Counted from the first letter of the stretch, positions 51,267 through 59,893 are shown. The stretch: 64,000 bases of DNA from Acidilutibacter cellobiosedens (GCF_004103715.1 NZ_CP035282.1:496001-560000), one strand, 5' to 3'. Notes: generated by a model not told the origin, from the sequence alone. Numbers and translations: made by a program.

Positions 51267-51371
51267 TTATAAAAAAGGCTTCCATTAAGATATTAAAAAT
51301 TAATGAAGCCTTTTTTGAAACCCACTTAACGGAAAATACACATTAAGGAAATCATAATTTTCCTATGTGTT
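51267..51371. repeat. 103-bp repeat family, unit H (inverted, tandem 3 of 3)
   Basis: It matches units F and G except CTATGTGTTAT instead of CTATGGGTTAT at the right end. With F and G it fills the veg to L,D-transpeptidase gap and places three terminator-like hairpins in series. Confidence 0.92.
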
Positions 51372-51373
51372 AT

Positions 51374-51407
51374 AAAAATGCTGCCGAAAACTTTCGGCAG
51401 CATTTTT
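51374..51407 (+). terminator. Terminator after the repeat array
   Basis: AAAAATGCTGCCGAAA (51374-51389) pairs with TTTCGGCAGCATTTTT (51392-51407). It is unrelated to the 103-bp units. Confidence 0.88.
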
Positions 51408-51411
51408 TAAA

Positions 51412-51440
51412 TTGTTATGGAATTTTACTTATGGTATAAT
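51412..51440 (+). promoter_or_regulatory. Promoter of the L,D-transpeptidase gene
   Basis: TTGTTA (51412-51417), 17 bases, TATAAT (51435-51440) with an extended TGG before it. Confidence 0.65.
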
Positions 51441-51470
51441 TATTAATATAAAATTTTGTGAGGTGTAGTT

Positions 51471-52316
51471 ATGACGACGAGAGAAAAAATGAGGAGAGAG
51501 AGGCAAAGGAAGAGAAGAATAAGATTTGGGTTTTTTCTTATAGCTCTAACAGCGGTAACTATATTTTTAGGGGTAAAAATCGGAGAATTTATACGAAAGG
51601 CTGATTTCGGTGATAAAAATAGTATAGGGGCTTCCATGGAAGTAAAAGAAGGAGAAGAAGCAGATGACAAAAATGACGATAAAAATGGTGAAGAAGTGTC
51701 TTATGAAGGAGAAGCCTTAAATGTGATAGAAAGAAACGGAATTACCAAAGTCTATAAGGAAAAGGATTTAAGCAGTGAAGTGATATATGAATTAAATGAT
51801 CATGATAAAGTGGAACTATTAGAAACTTTGCCTTTTGGCTGGTTTAAAATAAAACTTCAAAATGGACAAACTGGCTTTGCCGATACCAGATACATACGTT
51901 CCAGAAGTATACCGCCTTTTGAATATGACGAAAATTCTTCAGAATGGGTATTGATGTTTACGGAAGAAGATCAAACTTTAAAGATATATAAAAATGGAAA
52001 AATCGAAAAGACATCCCTTGGTTCCAGCGGAGAATGGGATAATTTCACTCCTAAGGGAGTGTTTCAAATAGAAAAGGACAGGAGAGGAGATTGGGCTTAT
52101 ATTCCAAGGTTTGAACAGGGGATTAAGTATTGGGTAGGATTTAAGGATAGTTATTTATTTCATTCTTTGCCTTTTGATGAAAATAAGAAATTAATTCAGG
52201 AAGAAGCAGAAAAACTTGGAACTCCGGCAAGCCATGGCTGTATAAGACTTCCTGTAGAGATAGCAAAATATATATACGACAATGTGCCTGAAGGTTCAAT
52301 AGTTATTATAAAATAA
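51471..52316 (+). CDS. L,D-transpeptidase (YkuD) with SH3-like domain
   Basis: A 281-residue membrane-anchored enzyme. It has a very basic cytoplasmic N-terminus (REKMRRERQRKRRIRFG), one membrane helix (about 19-40), an acidic linker, and a bacterial SH3-like domain (about 82-142: GITKVYKEKDLSSEVIYEL, GWFKIKLQNGQTGFADTRYI). The C-terminal YkuD domain has the active-site block HSLPFDENK...ASHGCIRLP with the catalytic Cys. It makes 3-3 cross-links in peptidoglycan or attaches proteins. ATG 51471 follows GTGAGGTG. Confidence 0.92.
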   Translation: MTTREKMRRERQRKRRIRFGFFLIALTAVTIFLGVKIGEFIRKADFGDKNSIGASMEVKEGEEADDKNDDKNGEEVSYEGEALNVIERNGITKVYKEKDLSSEVIYELNDHDKVELLETLPFGWFKIKLQNGQTGFADTRYIRSRSIPPFEYDENSSEWVLMFTEEDQTLKIYKNGKIEKTSLGSSGEWDNFTPKGVFQIEKDRRGDWAYIPRFEQGIKYWVGFKDSYLFHSLPFDENKKLIQEEAEKLGTPASHGCIRLPVEIAKYIYDNVPEGSIVIIK

Positions 52317-52321
52317 TAAAA

Positions 52322-52350
52322 AAAATACCGACTGTCAAAGTCGGTATTTT
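52322..52350 (+). terminator. Terminator after the L,D-transpeptidase gene
   Basis: AAAATACCGACT (52322-52333) pairs with AGTCGGTATTTT (52339-52350). From 52351 to 52554 the DNA is AT-rich with two weaker hairpins (AAGCTAAACT near 52361; AAAGAC...GTCTCTTTT near 52398). I recognise no gene or riboswitch there. Confidence 0.88.
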
Positions 52351-52554
52351 AAAAAGGGAAATAAGCTAAACTATTTTAGTTAGCTTTTACGGGGAAGAAA
52401 GACCACTTGGAAGTCTCTTTTCTATTATATATTTTTTTTTGTATATAAGTAAATAGGACTTTAGAGCTATAAATTGACAATTTTATAAAATCTGTGACAA
52501 AAATTTCTCTTTTTTTTTAAATAAATTTTATCTTAATAATTTTGTAATTGACTT

Positions 52555-52601
52555 CATAATATATTTTGACTATAATAAAAAAATTTATTATAGTCAAAAT
52601 A
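52555..52601 (+). promoter_or_regulatory. Sporulation-type -10 box and perfect inverted repeat before the SPOCS-LysM gene
   Basis: CATAATATA (52555-52563) fits the CATAnnnTA -10 of sigma-E/sigma-K promoters, though the -35 (AATA at 52535) is a weak fit. Directly overlapping, 52562-52579 and 52584-52601 form a perfect 18-bp inverted repeat with a 4-base loop and no T-run. It could be an operator or an mRNA 5'-end hairpin. Confidence 0.45.
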
Positions 52602-52679
52602 CAGTACTTTTTTTGGACATTAACTCATATACTTCTCATAGGATATAGATATACAAATGGTATCGATAGGAGGGGTAAT

Positions 52680-54221
52680 ATGGCTGTAGAGCTTGTAAAG
52701 GACATACTTAAAGTAGATGAATTGAAAGGAAAAGACGAGACTCAAACTATGGTTGAAGCGGAAATATATTTGAATCAATCTAAACCGGAAATAGATAAAA
52801 TACTGTGGGTAGATGGGAAAGCTCAAATAACAAATTCAAAGATTGTTCAGGATAAAGTAATTATTAATGGTATTGTTAAATTTAAAGCAGTATATAAGTC
52901 GAAGGAAGAAAATCCAAGGATATTTAAATTAGAAACAGTTCAAGACTTTAGAAATGAAGTAGAGCTTGAGGGAATAAATGAAAATATGACTTCTGATGTA
53001 AAGATAGGGCTGGAATATATAGAATATGAGTTATTAGATGAAAGAAAAGTGGGACTGAAGTCATTGGTAAATATACAAACTAAAGTAGGGCGAACCAACA
53101 CATTGGAAGTTATAAAGGATATAAGAGGAGGAGAAGATACTCAAATACTTAAAGAAAAGATTAAATATAACGATGTAATAGGCATGAAAGAATCTTATAC
53201 GATAGTTAAAGAAGCCTTTGAGATAGAAGAGGGGATGCCACCTATAGATGATATATTGAAGGCCGAATTAAATACATATGAAAAAGAATCTAAAGTGGTG
53301 GACGGAAGAGTTATAATTTCCGGAATATTGGATTGCTTAATTGTTTATAATGGCGGAGGAAATATTAATTCCTTAAAAAAAGAAATATCTTTCAATCATT
53401 TCCTTGAAATAGAAGGAGCGGAGAAGGATTTAAACTGTCAGATTAAAATGGAAGTCGAAAGTGTGGAATATGAAATAAAAGAAGATTCAGAGGGTATTTC
53501 AAGAATACTGGAGCTGGAATCAAAAGTTAAAATATTGGGCAAGGTTTATGACAACAGAGAGAAGGAAATAGTACTTGATATGTACTCTACGGATCAGAAT
53601 ATCAATTTGAAAAAGGAAAAGACTTTGCTGCTGGAGAATGTCAAGAATCTTATATGCAGAGAGACCGTTACAAGAGAAATAGATATGTTGGGGGATATAC
53701 TTACAATCGAAGGCCGTGTTTCAATATTAGACAGTAGATATATAGAGGGAAAGGTAGTAACGGAAGGAACTGTTAATTTAAATATATTGTACGTTGAAGA
53801 GAATACCGGCGAAATAAAAAATAGTCAGGAAGAAATTCCCTTCAAGTTTTATAACGATATAGATGAATTAAAAGGGAATATATCCGTAGAAGTGGAGAGC
53901 ATTTTAGAACAAATATCTTATAAAGTCAACGACGGAGGATTAAATATAGAAGCTGCGGTTAAGAATTCAATCATGTTGAACAGAGAAAAAGAAATAGATA
54001 TAATAGTGGATTTGGAAGAAACGGGAGAAGCTTTAAATAAGAAAAACAGGCCGAGCATTACTGTATATATAGTTCAGAAAGACGATATTTTGTGGGATAT
54101 AGCTAAGCGATACCATACTACGGTGAAAGAAATAATGTCAGCAAATAATATCACATCACCCCAAATTCTTATGCCGGGAGAAAAAATAATAATTGAAAAA
54201 CATGTGGATACGCAATTCTAA
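52680..54221 (+). CDS. SPOCS (DUF3794) and LysM spore-coat protein
   Basis: 513 residues built of repeated SPOCS/DUF3794-type segments (about 1-460): the pattern of an alpha-helix followed by EAEIYLNQSKPEIDKILWVD, VIINGIVKFKAVYKSKE recurs, for example as GILDCLIVYNGG and GTVNLNILYVEE. A C-terminal LysM follows (about 465-510: ITVYIVQKDDILWDIAKRYH, ANNITSPQILMPGEKIII). Such proteins, related to SpoVID/SafA-type coat morphogens, bind forespore-surface peptidoglycan and organise the coat. ATG 52680 follows AGGAGGGG; the frame is open earlier without a ribosome site. Confidence 0.9.
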   Translation: MAVELVKDILKVDELKGKDETQTMVEAEIYLNQSKPEIDKILWVDGKAQITNSKIVQDKVIINGIVKFKAVYKSKEENPRIFKLETVQDFRNEVELEGINENMTSDVKIGLEYIEYELLDERKVGLKSLVNIQTKVGRTNTLEVIKDIRGGEDTQILKEKIKYNDVIGMKESYTIVKEAFEIEEGMPPIDDILKAELNTYEKESKVVDGRVIISGILDCLIVYNGGGNINSLKKEISFNHFLEIEGAEKDLNCQIKMEVESVEYEIKEDSEGISRILELESKVKILGKVYDNREKEIVLDMYSTDQNINLKKEKTLLLENVKNLICRETVTREIDMLGDILTIEGRVSILDSRYIEGKVVTEGTVNLNILYVEENTGEIKNSQEEIPFKFYNDIDELKGNISVEVESILEQISYKVNDGGLNIEAAVKNSIMLNREKEIDIIVDLEETGEALNKKNRPSITVYIVQKDDILWDIAKRYHTTVKEIMSANNITSPQILMPGEKIIIEKHVDTQF

Positions 54222-54232
54222 GAAATTTATCT

Positions 54233-54266
54233 AAGCCTCGGGGAAAATCATGCCCGGGCTTATTTA
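54233..54266 (+). terminator. Terminator after the SPOCS-LysM gene
   Basis: AAGCC-T-CGGG pairs with CCCGGGCTT (one bulged T), followed by ATTTATTTT. Confidence 0.75.
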
Positions 54267-54345
54267 TTTTACTAAATTTTCACCGGAGTAAAAATATATG
54301 TGATATAATTTTATCTGAAAAATCTTATAACAAAGGAGACGAATT

Positions 54346-55197
54346 ATGGATGAAGTAGTATTGGAAGCTTTCGGGAAAATAAATTTATACTTGGATGTTC
54401 TTTGGAAGCGAGAAGATGGTTATCATGAAATACGGAGTATTATGCAGAGTATAGATCTTAAAGATACTATTAAAATCAGAGAAACAAATTCGGGCATGAA
54501 AATAGATTGCGCTCATCCTCAAGTTCCTCTGGATTCTTCAAATTTAGTATACAAAGCTTGGGAGAAAATGAAGGAAATAAGTGGGATAGATAAAGAAGTA
54601 AATATTACCATACATAAAAGAATACCTGTAGCGGCGGGACTGGCAGGAGGAAGCGCAGATGCCGCGGCGGTTATTAAAGGATTAAATATATTGTGGGATT
54701 TAAATCTTAAGGAAGAAGATCTTATGAAAATAGGAATAAAAATAGGGGCAGATGTTCCTTTTTGTATCAAAGGCGGTACATGCTTGGCCGAAGGAATAGG
54801 AGAAAAACTTACATCCATTGAACCATTTAAAAGAAAGCTCCTTCTCATAGCTACTCCCAATATTCCTATTTCAACGGAAAAGGCATATAAAAATCTTCCC
54901 TTGGATAAGATCCACGCTCATCCGGATATAGACAGGTTTATTAAGGGAATAAAAGATAAGGATTTTAAATTTGTTGCCAAAAATATGATAAATGTTATGG
55001 AATACTCGGAATTGGATGAGCTTAAAATAATTCCTTCAATAAAAGAAGAAATGATTAGGTTTGGAGCTCTCGGAAGTATAATGAGCGGAAGTGGGCCAAC
55101 GGTGTTTGGGCTGTTTGAAGATGAAAAACTAATGATGAAATGTAAAAAAAGTTTGGAAAGAAAAATAGAAAACGTGTTTTTTTCAAGAACAATTTGA
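54346..55197 (+). CDS. ispE: 4-diphosphocytidyl-2-C-methyl-D-erythritol kinase
   Basis: A 283-residue GHMP kinase of the MEP isoprenoid pathway. It has EAFGKINLYLDVLWKREDGYHEI, the ATP-binding PVAAGLAGGSADAAAVI, GADVPFCIKGGTCLAEGIGE and SIMSGSGPTVFGLF. ATG 54346 follows AAGGAGACG. An extended -10 (TGATATAAT, 54301-54309) lies upstream without a good -35. The veg-ispE neighbourhood matches Bacillus. Confidence 0.96.
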   Translation: MDEVVLEAFGKINLYLDVLWKREDGYHEIRSIMQSIDLKDTIKIRETNSGMKIDCAHPQVPLDSSNLVYKAWEKMKEISGIDKEVNITIHKRIPVAAGLAGGSADAAAVIKGLNILWDLNLKEEDLMKIGIKIGADVPFCIKGGTCLAEGIGEKLTSIEPFKRKLLLIATPNIPISTEKAYKNLPLDKIHAHPDIDRFIKGIKDKDFKFVAKNMINVMEYSELDELKIIPSIKEEMIRFGALGSIMSGSGPTVFGLFEDEKLMMKCKKSLERKIENVFFSRTI

Positions 55198-55225
55198 ATA
55201 ATATTCCCATTCTTTGCAAATTATA
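55196..55225 (+). promoter_or_regulatory. Sigma-G-like promoter of the germinant-receptor operon
   Basis: GAATA (55196-55200), 18 bases, AATTATA (55219-55225). The forespore sigma-G pattern is gHATR-N18-CATnnTA, so only the first -10 base differs. It lies about 27 bases before the first gene of the ger unit. Confidence 0.45.
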
Positions 55226-55252
55226 TAATTATAATGGCGAAGGGTGGGAATT

Positions 55253-55459
55253 TTGTTTGTGTACAGAATAATCAGAAACGCATATAATATTTATATTTTA
55301 TTTACTATTTTTGGGATATCTTTATTTATTCTTTTTAAGGATATCCCAAAATATAAGGCTGATAAATCCATGAAAGAAGCAAAAATTTTAAAGATTATAG
55401 GACTTATATACCTTATTGCTAATCCAATAATATATATAATACTGCATATAGGAGGATAA
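55253..55459 (+). CDS. Small two-helix membrane protein at the head of the ger operon
   Basis: 68 residues with two hydrophobic segments (IYILFTIFGISLFILF; ILKIIGLIYLIANPIIYIIL) joined by a basic loop. Starts are TTG 55253 or GTG 55259, after AAGGGTGGGA; GTG 55244 overlaps that site. I recall similar small clostridial proteins (CLC_0170-like) next to germination genes but cannot confirm the family. It ends 2 bases before gerAA, so co-expression in the forespore is likely. Confidence 0.65.
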   Translation: MFVYRIIRNAYNIYILFTIFGISLFILFKDIPKYKADKSMKEAKILKIIGLIYLIANPIIYIILHIGG

Positions 55460-55461
55460 GC

Positions 55462-56958
55462 ATGGAATATAACATACCTTTGAAAAAAACATTAAAAGAG
55501 AATTCAGATGAATTAAAGAAAATATTAAATGAGTGCGATGATATAATTTTTAGAGAATTAAAGGTAGGAAGTAATAAACCTGTTTCTATGGAACTGATAT
55601 TTGTAGATGGAATGATAGATAGGGATGATTTAAGTTCTTTTGTACTCAGGCCTCTTCTTCGTATTTCAGATGATATTCTGTCAAATGGGAATAAATCAAT
55701 AGATTCGTTGATAGATATGCTTTCAAAAGAAAATATTCAAATTTCAGACATGAAAGTTATTCAAAATATGGAAGAAGTCATAAAAGCTGTTTTATCAGGC
55801 GAAACGGTACTTCTAATAGACGGTTCGGAAAAAGCTATAGATCTTTCCACAAGGGGCTGGCCTTCAAGAAGTATAGGAGAACCCGTTTCGGAAGAAACAG
55901 TCAGAGGACCGAGAGACGGCATGACGGAAACCCTAAAAACAAATATTGCCCTTATAAGAAGAAGAATTAGAGATACAAATCTTAAAGTAAAAATGATGCA
56001 GATAGGAAAAAGATCAAAGACCGATATGGCAGTCATGTATATGGAAGATATTGTAGAACCTAGGTTATTGAATGAAACATACAAAAGGCTTAACAATTTA
56101 AAGGTAGATGAAATAATAGACAGTTCCATGCTGGAAAGTCTTATTGAGGATCACTGCTATTCTCCATTCCCCCAAATAGAAAACACGGAAAGGCCGGATG
56201 CTGTTGCGGCATCTCTTTATGAAGGCAGAGTTGCCATAATAGTTGATAACTCTCCCTTCGCCTTATTGGTACCGGCTACCGTAGGAACTCTCATGCAGTC
56301 GACGGAAGATTATTATACGAGATGGAGTGTTGCCAGCATAGTTAGAATAATAAGGTATTTTGCGGCATTTCTTGCGGTTTTGGCTCCTTCTCTGTATATT
56401 GCGGTAACTTCCTATCATCCCGGACTCCTTCCTACCCGCCTTGCTTATTATGTGGCGGCATCCCGGGTGAATGTTCCTTTTCCTTCGGTGATAGAGGCAT
56501 TTCTAATGGAAATCACATTAGAACTTTTAAGAGAAGCCGGAACAAGAATTTCAGGGCCTATAGGAACTACAATAGGAGTAGTGGGAGGGCTTATAATAGG
56601 TCAGGCAGCGGTAGATGCCGGAATAGTCAGTCCACTGATGATTATAATAGTATCCGTGACTACCATATCTTCTTTTGCAATTCCCAGTTACGAATTGGCG
56701 ACAGCCCTGAGGTTCTTCAGATTTTTGTTCATGATATATGCGGCAGTACTTGGGCTTTACGGAGTGATGCTCGGGATAATAGTTATGATTACTCATATGG
56801 CAAAATTGGATAGCTTCGGAATCCCATTTACGTCTCCTTATTCGGGGTTAGGGAGAGAGAAAGGAGATTTGCGTGATACTATCATCAGAGTGCCATTTCA
56901 AAATATGAAAAAAAGACCCAGATTTACTTTTCCGAAAAACAGAACAAGATTAAAATAG
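55462..56958 (+). CDS. gerAA: Spore germination receptor subunit A (GerA family)
   Basis: A 498-residue protein. The cytoplasmic N-terminal domain (about 1-270: GETVLLIDGSEKAIDLSTRG; SIGEPVSEETVRGPRDGMTE; TLKTNIALIRRRIRD) is followed by a membrane domain with several helices (FAAFLAVLAPSLYIAVTSYH; PFPSVIEAFLMEITLELLRE; GPIGTTIGVVGGLIIGQAAV). It forms the channel part of a nutrient receptor in the spore inner membrane. ATG 55462 has ATAGGAGGATAAGC upstream. Confidence 0.95.
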   Translation: MEYNIPLKKTLKENSDELKKILNECDDIIFRELKVGSNKPVSMELIFVDGMIDRDDLSSFVLRPLLRISDDILSNGNKSIDSLIDMLSKENIQISDMKVIQNMEEVIKAVLSGETVLLIDGSEKAIDLSTRGWPSRSIGEPVSEETVRGPRDGMTETLKTNIALIRRRIRDTNLKVKMMQIGKRSKTDMAVMYMEDIVEPRLLNETYKRLNNLKVDEIIDSSMLESLIEDHCYSPFPQIENTERPDAVAASLYEGRVAIIVDNSPFALLVPATVGTLMQSTEDYYTRWSVASIVRIIRYFAAFLAVLAPSLYIAVTSYHPGLLPTRLAYYVAASRVNVPFPSVIEAFLMEITLELLREAGTRISGPIGTTIGVVGGLIIGQAAVDAGIVSPLMIIIVSVTTISSFAIPSYELATALRFFRFLFMIYAAVLGLYGVMLGIIVMITHMAKLDSFGIPFTSPYSGLGREKGDLRDTIIRVPFQNMKKRPRFTFPKNRTRLK

Positions 56959-56966
56959 GTGAAAAT

Positions 56967-58049
56967 ATGGAAAAACGAGTATCAAATACACAATTTAAAG
57001 CATTGATAATAACGGGAGTAGTCGGAGTGGGAGTCCTTTCCCTACCGAGTTCTATAGCCCGTATTGCAAATAATGACGGTTGGATTTCAATTGTTATGGG
57101 AGGAGCGATATCTGCCCTATTGATGTATCTAATGGTATCTCTTGCTCAAATGCATCCCGGGAAGGTCGTATTTGAATATGCCAGAGAACTCTTGGGTAAT
57201 TTTGGATTTTATATATTTGCCGTAATATACATTATATATTTTATGATGGTGCTTGCCGTTGAAGTGAGGGTATTTGCCGAAGTCATAAAAGTATTTTTAC
57301 TTGAAAACACTCCCATAGAAGTAATAATTATTTCTATGCTTGTTACTTCTATGTGGATAGGAAGATATAAGATTGAAGTTGTTGCAAGAATTGCTCTTCT
57401 TATGTATACGGTTTTATTTATAATCATTATATTTGGAGTCATAGCGGTATTTCCTCAATTGGATTTTACCAACATTTTTCCCCTTTTTCAAACAAATTTG
57501 AAGACGATTATTGGAGGCGTAAGAGAAACTTTTTTCAGTTACCTTGGAATTGATTTTGTTCTTGTATCTTTGGCGTATCTGGAAGAACCTAAAGAAGCGA
57601 TGCACTACAGCATGAGGGCTATACTCTCCGTGACAATTTTATATGTTTTTGCTTTTGTTCTTACTATTTCAACATTCGGAGTCAGTGAGCTTAAACGTCA
57701 AGTATGGCCTACCATTGCCTTGGTCAGAGAAGTAGACTTTCCCGGGTTTTTTTTGGAAAATATTGATGGAATTATAATGGCGGCGTGGGTATTGATAATA
57801 TACGGGAATATAGGACCTACAGCCTATAATTCAACACTTGTTCTTTCAAATATATTTAAAACCAAGGAGCACGGTTTATATGTTTTACCTCTTGTCCCCA
57901 TTGTGTATTTCATAAGCCTGTTTCCTCAAAATCCTTATGAAGTCTATAAAAACATGTTAATACCAAATATCCTCGGATTTATTATAACGATAATATTTCC
58001 TATTTTGCTTTTTATATTATCAAAAATTAAAGGCAGGAGAACAAAATGA
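56967..58049 (+). CDS. gerAB: Spore germination receptor subunit B (GerAB)
   Basis: A 360-residue amino-acid-transporter-like protein with about ten membrane helices (VSNTQFKALIITGVVGVGVL; LPSSIARIANNDGWISIVMG; HPGKVVFEYARELLGN). In GerA receptors this subunit binds the germinant. Nothing in the sequence identifies the ligand. ATG 56967 is 8 bases after gerAA, and its last 4 bases overlap gerAC. Confidence 0.94.
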   Translation: MEKRVSNTQFKALIITGVVGVGVLSLPSSIARIANNDGWISIVMGGAISALLMYLMVSLAQMHPGKVVFEYARELLGNFGFYIFAVIYIIYFMMVLAVEVRVFAEVIKVFLLENTPIEVIIISMLVTSMWIGRYKIEVVARIALLMYTVLFIIIIFGVIAVFPQLDFTNIFPLFQTNLKTIIGGVRETFFSYLGIDFVLVSLAYLEEPKEAMHYSMRAILSVTILYVFAFVLTISTFGVSELKRQVWPTIALVREVDFPGFFLENIDGIIMAAWVLIIYGNIGPTAYNSTLVLSNIFKTKEHGLYVLPLVPIVYFISLFPQNPYEVYKNMLIPNILGFIITIIFPILLFILSKIKGRRTK

Positions 58050-59176
58050 AAAGAATAATTATTTTATTTTTAATAATATCCATTGCCCTTCTTTCAGGTT
58101 GTTGGGATATGGAAGAAATAAACAACAGATCTTATGTATCCGTTATAGGGATGGACTTAAATAATAAAGGAGATAATGGTGAAAAATTTAAAGTTACTTA
58201 TTCATATCCGAATATAAATGCTCTTGGGAAGAATCCGTCATCCGAACAAAACAGATTTATTGAGACTACGTCGGCAAGTACGGCCTATGAGGCTACAAGA
58301 AAATTGTCAACATCAACGGATAAGCCCTTATTCTTTAAAAATTTAAAAACCCTCGTTATAGGAGAAGAACTCTTTAAGGAAAAAGAACTGGTAAAAGAAA
58401 TATTAGATGGTTTAGGAAGAGAACAAAGAATAAACAGAAAAATAAATATCCTCCTTGCTGAAGGGAAAGCAGAAGATATTCTGAAAATAACTCCGGAAAA
58501 GGAGACTGCATCAGCCGTTGGAACGTATTTAAGCGATATCCTCAGAAATGATAAGATTACAGGAAGATTTACCGCTCGAACACTTTCTCAAGTATTGGCA
58601 GATACGGATATATCCGATGCCGCTCTTGTTCCTAAGATAAAAATAGAAAAAAAGGATTTAGAAATTTCGGGAGGCGGAATTATTAAGGATTATAAATTGA
58701 TAGGAAAAATCGGTGAAATGGAAAATATATGTATAGCAATGATGAATGGGGATTTTAACTCAGATGTTATAGAAGCTACGTACAATGACACTCACATATC
58801 TTATGCGGTAACGATATTTTCTTCTTCCAAAAGAGTATATGTAGAAGGAGGAAAGATAATTGCAGATATAGATCTTAATATTGAGGGTTATCTGCAGCAG
58901 TACAAATTAGATAAAGAATTGCAGGCCTTTGACGAAAAATTTTTACAGGGAGCTGAAAAATCCCTTGAAGACAGAATAAAACGAGAAACATTAAATACTA
59001 TAGAGCTTCTTCAAAAAAAATATAACGCAGATGTAATAGGAATAGGAGAATGGATAAGTAAATTCAAACCAAGCCTTTGGAAAGAAATAAAGGATAATTA
59101 TGATGAAGTATTTCCCAATATAGAAATAAGAGTTAATCCGACAGTTGAAATACGAAGAACCGGATTAAGCAGATAA
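58046..59176 (+). CDS. gerAC: Spore germination receptor subunit C (GerAC lipoprotein)
   Basis: A 376-residue lipoprotein: the lipobox is IALLSGC, followed by WDMEEINNRSYVSVIGMDL, the standard GerAC start. Three beta-helical domains end in the conserved ETLNTIELLQKKYNADVIGI region and WKEIKDNYDEVFPNIEIRV. It sits on the outer face of the inner spore membrane. The gene overlaps gerAB. Confidence 0.95.
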   Translation: MKRIIILFLIISIALLSGCWDMEEINNRSYVSVIGMDLNNKGDNGEKFKVTYSYPNINALGKNPSSEQNRFIETTSASTAYEATRKLSTSTDKPLFFKNLKTLVIGEELFKEKELVKEILDGLGREQRINRKINILLAEGKAEDILKITPEKETASAVGTYLSDILRNDKITGRFTARTLSQVLADTDISDAALVPKIKIEKKDLEISGGGIIKDYKLIGKIGEMENICIAMMNGDFNSDVIEATYNDTHISYAVTIFSSSKRVYVEGGKIIADIDLNIEGYLQQYKLDKELQAFDEKFLQGAEKSLEDRIKRETLNTIELLQKKYNADVIGIGEWISKFKPSLWKEIKDNYDEVFPNIEIRVNPTVEIRRTGLSR

Positions 59177-59247
59177 AAACAGAGGGAAGGAATAAAACCA
59201 AAAAAATGGTCAATAATAATATTAATAGAATACAAGGAGGAAATAGT

Positions 59248-59892
59248 ATGAAATACAAAAAATTAATACTCATACTTACTTCATTTATACTTATGACCGT
59301 TTATATATTTTATCCTTATGTGAAAGAAACGAATAAGCTGAAAGAAGGATTCAAAGAAAAAATAATAAGATTTCATGTAATAGCCAACAGCGATTACAAA
59401 GAAGATCAGGAAATGAAATTAAAGATAAGGGATAAAATACTAAGCAGCATGGGAGAGAAATTCGGAAGTTCCCATTCAAAGAAAGAAACGAGAGAAATAA
59501 TATATAATAATTTAGAAAATATTAAATCGATAGCAGAAGAAGAAATTAAAAAAGAGGGAAAGGATTATACTGTAGATGTATCTTTAGGGCAGGATACATT
59601 TCCTACTAAAACCTATGGAGATGTTACATTTCCTCAAGGGGAATATGAAGCTTTAAAGGTAGTAATAGGAGAAGGGAAAGGAAAGAATTGGTGGTGTGTT
59701 ATGTTTCCGCCATTATGTTTCATTGATATGACCCATGGGGTTACTAAAGATACGGAAAAGGAACTAAAAGGGGTACTTACGGAAGAAGAATATGCCCTTC
59801 TTTTATCCGAAAAGGAAGAGCCGGTGGTTTTAAAATCAAAAATTGCCGAAATATTCGAAAAAACAAAAGATTATCTGGCTAATATAAAATAG
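59248..59892 (+). CDS. spoIIR: Stage II sporulation protein R
   Basis: A 214-residue secreted signal. An N-terminal hydrophobic segment (about 6-22) is followed by IIRFHVIANSDYKEDQEMKL, KIRDKILSSM, DVSLGQDTFPTKTYGDVTFP, GEYEALKVVIGEGKGKNWWC and VMFPPLCFIDMTHG. Made in the forespore, it activates SpoIIGA to process pro-sigma-E in the mother cell. ATG 59248 follows AAGGAGG; a longer frame from 59206 has no ribosome site. Confidence 0.95.
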   Translation: MKYKKLILILTSFILMTVYIFYPYVKETNKLKEGFKEKIIRFHVIANSDYKEDQEMKLKIRDKILSSMGEKFGSSHSKKETREIIYNNLENIKSIAEEEIKKEGKDYTVDVSLGQDTFPTKTYGDVTFPQGEYEALKVVIGEGKGKNWWCVMFPPLCFIDMTHGVTKDTEKELKGVLTEEEYALLLSEKEEPVVLKSKIAEIFEKTKDYLANIK

Positions 59893-59893
59893 C

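Noticed and set aside
51061-51371. Tandem direct repeats as a possible CRISPR array
   Set aside because: The whole 103-base unit repeats without variable spacers, it is itself two hairpins, and no cas genes are present.
52351-52554. Possible riboswitch before the SPOCS-LysM gene
   Set aside because: The small hairpins do not match any riboswitch consensus I know, and they follow the upstream terminator.
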